A DNA stretch of 64,000 bases from Paenibacillus sp. FSL R7-0337 (lineage in GTDB: Bacteria; Bacillota; Bacilli; Paenibacillales; Paenibacillaceae). This document shows, piece after piece, positions 59,443 through 64,000 of this stretch. Under the pieces are notes generated by a model. It saw nothing but the letters and a program-made list of their open reading frames with translations. It was not told the origin of the DNA and did not search any database. A program made the position numbers and the translations under genes. Location of the stretch: assembly GCF_037969875.1 (NCBI RefSeq), contig NZ_CP150218.1, forward strand, positions 3,596,001 through 3,660,000, in the 5' to 3' direction. Each line of letters begins with the position of its first letter. The stretch's first letter is position 1.

Positions 59443-59514
59443 CTTCATCATCCTCTAATTTGTTTTTAGATCAAGTATAAGTCCTGATGCTGAAAGCGTC
59501 AATGCAGCACAGCC

Positions 59515-60526
59515 CTATTTGATCATTCCCGAGTATTTAACGTCCACTTTGGCATTCACCTGAAAATCAAGCCGTGGGTACAGACTCTTCCATACCGTCA
59601 TTTCCGTCCCGTTATTCCAGTGCCTCGCCCCGTAATGCAGTCCCCAGCCCACCGGGTCCATGCCGCTCTCCCGGATTTTGACCAGCAGTGCCTTGACGGC
59701 ACCGCTTAATTCCGCTGCACCGGCCACTCCAATCTTTTTCAGCATCTGGTGGGTAATCATCTCCTCCGTACTGTTCTCCTCCAGGATCGCACGGATTCTA
59801 ATGGTATAGCGGATGTAAGGATCACCTTCCCGGGGAACAACAATCTTGTAGCCGGAGGAGGAGCTCTCGGTATAGTACTGGTACATTCCGCTGCCTATAT
59901 GGGCGGGGAAGTTCGTCCGCAGATTGGAACGGGACAGCAGATTGAACAGGCGGGTTTCATCGGGTGAGAGGACCTATGCCATTCTCATATATACTTCTCA
60001 TAAGCTGATAGGAGTACACGCTTGAGATAAAAGGTGACTCTGTTCCTTGCCCGCTCATCGCCAGGATCAGCGAATTCGATGGAATGCGCTCAGAGGGCGG
60101 CTTCACCCTCAGCACCTCCAGTGCCCCCGGCCTTCCTATAGCGAAGTTAAGAATAAGCTGGATATCTCTGCGCTGCACCGCCCAGTCTGTGACATGCCGG
60201 ATATCATCGGCCGCAATCCCCTCGCCTAGAATGACAGATTTGCAGTGGACATAATCCAGCTCCTTCTCCACCTTGGACTTCATTCTCCGTAGCGCCTCGG
60301 AGATGCTCTCTGATTCCTCCGTGAGAATCTGCATCTTCTCGTCAATCTTCGTAACATCGCCCTGGGGAATGGCCAGCTTGAGGCTTACCTTGAATGTCCC
60401 TTCTTGCTGGCCGGGATCGATCCCGATGGCGACCACGAAGATTCGCCGGTCGATATCTTTGAAGTTACAGCCTGTAATCGTCACACACAGCAGCAGCATA
60501 ATAATACCGCCCCATCGCCCCCTCAT
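59515..60526 (-). pseudogene. gerC-type spore germination lipoprotein, frameshifted/deleted
   Basis: Frame 1 (60526 to 59957) is the N-terminal part: signal with lipobox LLLCVTITGCNFKDID, then RRIFVVAIGIDPGQQEGTFK, DYVHCKSVILGEG, the Ger(x)C N-domain. It stops after YENGIGPLTR. Translation resumes in another frame near 59965 (DETRLFNLLSRSNLR) and runs through MYQYYTESSSSGYKI to a stop at 59515, the C-domain. Together they give about 335 residues, well short of the usual 370-400, so a middle segment has been deleted with loss of frame. Third gene of a broken gerA-type operon. Confidence 0.8.
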
Positions 60527-60529
60527 GCT

Positions 60530-61621
60530 CTACGCCTCCTTATCATCCAGTAGCACCAGAATAACAGCAGAATCAGCAGCAGCTCCCCATACCAGCGTAG
60601 ATGCAGGAGGAACACCTCCAGCAATGTTAAGGTTATATTGATTCAGTCGCATAAGAAGAATTGTGCCGGCTGCAAAAAGGGCAAGGATTATGATCTCCTG
60701 CCACAGCTTTTTCTTCGGCGCTCTGGCCGTGGACGGAAGCAGACTAAGCAACAGCTCCTTGCCGACATGCCACTGGATAATGGCGCTGACCAGCGATAGG
60801 GTGATTAGGCGAAATAGAAGATGTACAGCATGCGTTCAATCAGAAATGCCTCAATGCGGATGCTGTCCGCCGTTGTGAACCAGGTATAGACATGCCGCTC
60901 GATCCCGACCGTTCCGTGATACCCGATAGGTACATAAAAAGTCAAGGCCAGCACCAGCAGCCCCTCCAGACTCAAGATCCAAAGATGCTTCAGCTTCAAG
61001 CCATGAAACACCCGGTTGAAAATCGCTAAATTGATGTACCCGCTGAATGTAAAGGTTGCCGCTGCGAGGCTGTTCATATCCGGCGCATGCAGGGAATGTC
61101 ATAATCTGCAGTACGGCATCCCAGCTGAAGTCCGGGTTAACCACCGCCTTGACTGTCGCATACAGGATCAAAGGCAGGGTAATCCCGAGTGTCACCTCCA
61201 GCCCGTAGAGCAGCGACAGTGAATCCATCCTCGAACAGAGGCAGACAACTGCCAGGAAGCCGAGCAACACCGCGTAAGGCCAGGTATCCGGGCTGATGAA
61301 CCGCAGGGTAATATCCACAAAGGACAGCATAATCAGTGCCCCGGCCGTATACCAGAGAAGAGCATAGATGAAGATCAGCGGGGAGGCCAGCAGCTTGGGC
61401 AAGGCCGCTCCGAAGATTTCCGGCAATCCCTGCCCGGGAAATTTATTGATGACTTTGGTGAACAAGTAGATGAACAGAGTACCTGTTACCACCGCAATCA
61501 CAATGGAGGACTGCGCACCTTCAAACCGGGCATCGATCAGCTCCCGCGGGGTGAAGTTAATGATATTGATCAGAGAATTCATGAGAAACAGACAATAGAA
61601 ATAACGGCTTTTTGCCATCAT
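60530..61621 (-). pseudogene. gerB-type spore germination permease, two frameshifts
   Basis: The coding sense runs through three frames: 61621 to about 61085 (MMAKSRYFYCLFLMNSLINI... VVTGTLFIYLFTKVINKFPG), then LHAPDMNSLAAATFTFSGYI in a second frame to FLIERMLYIFYFA at 60805, then LITLSLVSAIIQWHVGKELL in a third frame to the stop at 60530. The joined product has the length and ten-helix character of a GerAB-type endospore germination permease. Two single-base-scale indels (near 61085 and 60805) therefore destroy an otherwise recognisable gene. Confidence 0.82.
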
Positions 61622-62808
61622 CGCCTACTCTTTTCTTCCTTAGGGTAGTCCCCAGGGTGTCCAGGAAGAACATCTTGAAATACGGCTGGCCGAAGCTGCG
61701 CTGACTGCACAAATACATCGTGAAGCCGACCAGGCAGACGCCCCCCCCCCGACAAGCCCCAGCATGGCCGCTGCAATCACGAAGAAATACTTCAGCACAC
61801 GGATGGAGAAGCTCATCAGGTTCAGCGGAATCAGGAAATTGGAGATTGCCACAACCGAGACCAGAATAATCATAATGTTACCAATCAGCCCCGCCGCCGT
61901 CGCCGCCCGTCCCAGAATCAGGCCGCCAACCGTCATGGCTGTCGGGCCTCGGTCAGAAACTCCATCATCAGCATCATCAGCATCACCTCAACAAATGAAG
62001 GATACGGCACAGTCGCCCGGCTTCCCCCGATCAGCAGTGCAATCTGCACACGCACTATCTCCGGATTATAAGAGGTAAAGGCGATATACAGGGCCGGCAG
62101 CCACAGCGTCATGGCCACACCCATAATCCGCAGGAGCTTCAGGAAGCGCCCTACAAAAGGGAGGTGGATTTTGTCATCCATCGCGGTGAAGAAATCATTG
62201 AAGATAGATGGCAGCACAATGGCATAGCCGGTGGTGTCGAGCAGCAGTGCCACTTTTCCTTCCGCCAGATTGAATACCACCCGGTCCTCATCGTAGAGGA
62301 TAGCCACCTTGGTCCTGGAGACATTGCCAATGACGGTGAATTCCGTCTTCAGTGCCGAGGATTGGTAGCGCCGCCGGACCATATTCAGATTCACCGCCAG
62401 GTTCTCTCCCAGCGCATCGGAAGGTCCCTGGCTGATGCTCTCTGTGATCGTCTCCTTAATACTGCCGGTCTCGGCTTTCAGGACATCGAAGAAGCAGAGC
62501 TTATCCTCCCTCCCGATGCAGGCATATCCGCTGAGCAGAAGCTCAAGGGCACGCTGCCCGTCTGTTGTCTCCTCACTTCCCGGATAATTGGCAATGTAGC
62601 TGTAGTAGGTGGCCGGATGATTCATTTCGTAAAAAGCGGCTATGATATTCCGGCTGACCGCCTGTGCGTCTGTGACACTTTTGATATACAGCAGACTGAC
62701 CCCTCCCGCCGGAACAGCCATGTGCTTGTCCTCCAGGTCGCCGAATCCGCTTAGCTCATTCCTGATCCATTCCAGAGAAGCCTTCTGCTTATGCTGTTGT
62801 CCGGGCAT
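61622..62808 (-). pseudogene. gerA-type spore germination protein, deletion plus poly-G frameshift
   Basis: The N-terminal frame (62808-61933) carries GerA features: LLYIKSVTDAQAVSRNIIAA, FDVLKAETGSIKETITESIS, ENLAVNLNMVRRRYQSSALK, RVVFNLAEGKVALLLDTTGY and the membrane part EVMLMMLMMEFLTEAR. It ends at a stop where the conserved R-x-P segment should be. The next frame resumes MTVGGLILGRAATAAGLIGN, then fails at a run of ten G (61741-61750 on the plus strand as C10), after which the correct sense GVCLVGFTMYLCSQRSFGQP is in yet another frame. A small deletion and a homopolymer slip both break the gene. Confidence 0.83.
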
Positions 62809-62962
62809 AGATCATCCTTCCTGAGCGTGTCTCTCTGCGAACTTCTCCTTATGTTGGCACTTTCTGGCGGTTTTCATGCACCTGCTGGGGAAGGAGGAGC
62901 GTTTCTTTTCACGGAAGAGTGGTAATAAATGAAATGGATCATCACTTAGGAGGGAATATACT

Positions 62963-64000
62963 ATGAATGCACAGGAACCCCATTCGCAAGGTCTTCCGCA
63001 ATTTCCGGAATCGTTATGGGTAGGCAGCACCGGGCTGCCGTCTTTTCCGAGACTTGCTGAAGATCATGTCACAGATGTAGCTATTGTAGGAACAGGAATT
63101 ACCGGGATTACTACCGCTTATCTGCTGTCCAAGGCCGGATATAAGGTCACACTGCTTGAAGCCGGACAAATACTCGGCGGGGCTACCGGCTATACCAGCG
63201 CCAAAATCTCCGCCCAGCACGGCATGATCTATCATGATCTGGTGAAGCATTTCGGCGAGGAGCAGGCCCGGATGTATTATCAGTCGAACAGCGAGGCCAT
63301 GGAGTGGATGATTGCCACAGCAGAGGAGCTGGACCTGTCCTGCGGGATGAAGCGGGAGGCGGCCTATCTGTATGCGGATCAAGGCGACGAGAAGACACTC
63401 AAGGCGCTGAATAAGGAATTCGAGGCTTATGGCAAGCTGGGACTACCCGGAGAGTGGCTGGATCAGGTACCCCTGCCGCTGGGCGCGGGCGGAGCCATCC
63501 GGATGCCGGATCAGGCACGTTTTCATCCGCTGGAGTATCTGAAGGGGCTGCTGCAGGCTGTTCTGGACAGGGGCGGCACCGTATTTGAGCATACGATGAT
63601 CGGGGAGAAGGCCGATACGGACGGACAGATAATCCTGCATACCGAGGGAGAGAAGTTCCAGATCCGTTGCCGCCATGCCGTGTCTGCTTCCCACTTCCCC
63701 TTCTATGACGGCGGGTCCCTCTACTTCTCGCGGCTGCATGCCGAACGCTCCTACTGTCTGGCGTTCGAGCCGGAGACGGATTATGAGGGCGGCATGTATC
63801 TGAGTGCCGGTGAACCGACCCGCTCGCTGCGGGCCGTGGAATGGGGAGACAAGAAGCTGGTCATTGCCGGCGGGGAGAACCACAAGACCGGTCAAGGCAT
63901 CTGTACATTCGGCCATTATGAGAATCTGGAGCGGTTCGCCGGGGAGCTGCTGGGCATCCGTAGTATTCCGTTCCGCTGGTCCACCCAGGATCTGATCACG
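62963..64000 (+). CDS. FAD-dependent oxidoreductase (DAO family), truncated by window edge
   Basis: The first 346 codons of a larger gene. The FAD-binding loop is VAIVGTGITGITTAYLLSKA with LLEAGQILGGATGYTSAKIS, the pattern of glycine/D-amino-acid oxidase-like enzymes of the YhfW group; those continue with a C-terminal Rieske iron-sulfur domain that would lie beyond this window. AGGAGGG lies 8 nt before ATG 62963. The gene is open to the last base. Inferred: an oxidoreductase of unknown amine or amino-acid substrate. Confidence 0.85.
   Translation, partial: MNAQEPHSQGLPQFPESLWVGSTGLPSFPRLAEDHVTDVAIVGTGITGITTAYLLSKAGYKVTLLEAGQILGGATGYTSAKISAQHGMIYHDLVKHFGEEQARMYYQSNSEAMEWMIATAEELDLSCGMKREAAYLYADQGDEKTLKALNKEFEAYGKLGLPGEWLDQVPLPLGAGGAIRMPDQARFHPLEYLKGLLQAVLDRGGTVFEHTMIGEKADTDGQIILHTEGEKFQIRCRHAVSASHFPFYDGGSLYFSRLHAERSYCLAFEPETDYEGGMYLSAGEPTRSLRAVEWGDKKLVIAGGENHKTGQGICTFGHYENLERFAGELLGIRSIPFRWSTQDLIT

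Overview
This window looks like the chromosome of a spore-forming Bacillales bacterium, most likely Paenibacillus. The evidence is a BmrA-type exporter, a gerA-type germination operon, a Spo0E-like phosphatase gene, RRNPP-like peptide-sensor regulators with a Paenibacillus-style signal peptide, many AGGAGG ribosome sites with TTG/GTG starts, and dispersed palindromic intergenic repeats. No rRNA, tRNA or CRISPR array was seen.

Layout. 1-9.35 kb: a seven-gene carotenoid operon on the minus strand (two CrtN-like desaturases, CrtM-like synthase, CruF-like DUF422 protein, acyltransferase, glycosyltransferase CrtQ, CrtP-like oxidase). It is preceded by a B12-dependent photoreceptor repressor of the CarH type. 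Both carH and the operon carry arrays of TnTACA half-sites at exact 11-bp spacing over their -10 boxes. 9.5-17.3 kb: a PLD-like protein, cardiolipin synthase, and a TetR + RND efflux operon. 17.3-19.3 kb: TorD-family chaperone and moaA. 19.5-28.4 kb: an AT-richer accessory region with a decayed lipoprotein, a secreted bacteriocin-like protein with a small membrane protein, an IS3 remnant, two paralogous HTH-TPR regulators with a hidden Spo0E-like gene and a hidden 46-aa secreted pre-propeptide ending GHGSGG (AloR/AloP-like quorum sensing), a LysE exporter and an IS110 element. 28.5-35.4 kb: a MocR regulator probably separated from lysE by the IS110, a two-component system with a BmrA-like ABC exporter, and an MFS protein. 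35.4-40.8 kb: glnS, DUF2164, acetyltransferases, MOSC protein and MFS protein. 41-47 kb: formate/nitrite channel, NADH oxidase and formate-THF ligase. The first two have arrays of Fnr-like TGTGA-N6-TCACA boxes, and inverted 68-bp repeats flank the channel gene and its neighbour. 47-59.5 kb: peroxidase, LLM oxidoreductase, DUF3243, VanY peptidase, an RGG-tailed DEAD helicase, UbiB-like kinase with phasin-like partner, ThuA-like, HemD, chemoreceptor and Fur/PerR-like genes. 59.5-62.8 kb: a gerA-B-C germination operon in which all three genes are broken. The window ends in a FAD oxidoreductase truncated by the edge.

The strongest biological signals are the light/B12-controlled carotenoid regulon, the peptide-pheromone receptor cluster next to a putative bacteriocin, the anaerobiosis-type regulatory boxes, and several families of phased intergenic hairpin repeats. 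Start codons were chosen from ribosome-site spacing. Functions are assigned from recognisable motifs without database searches.
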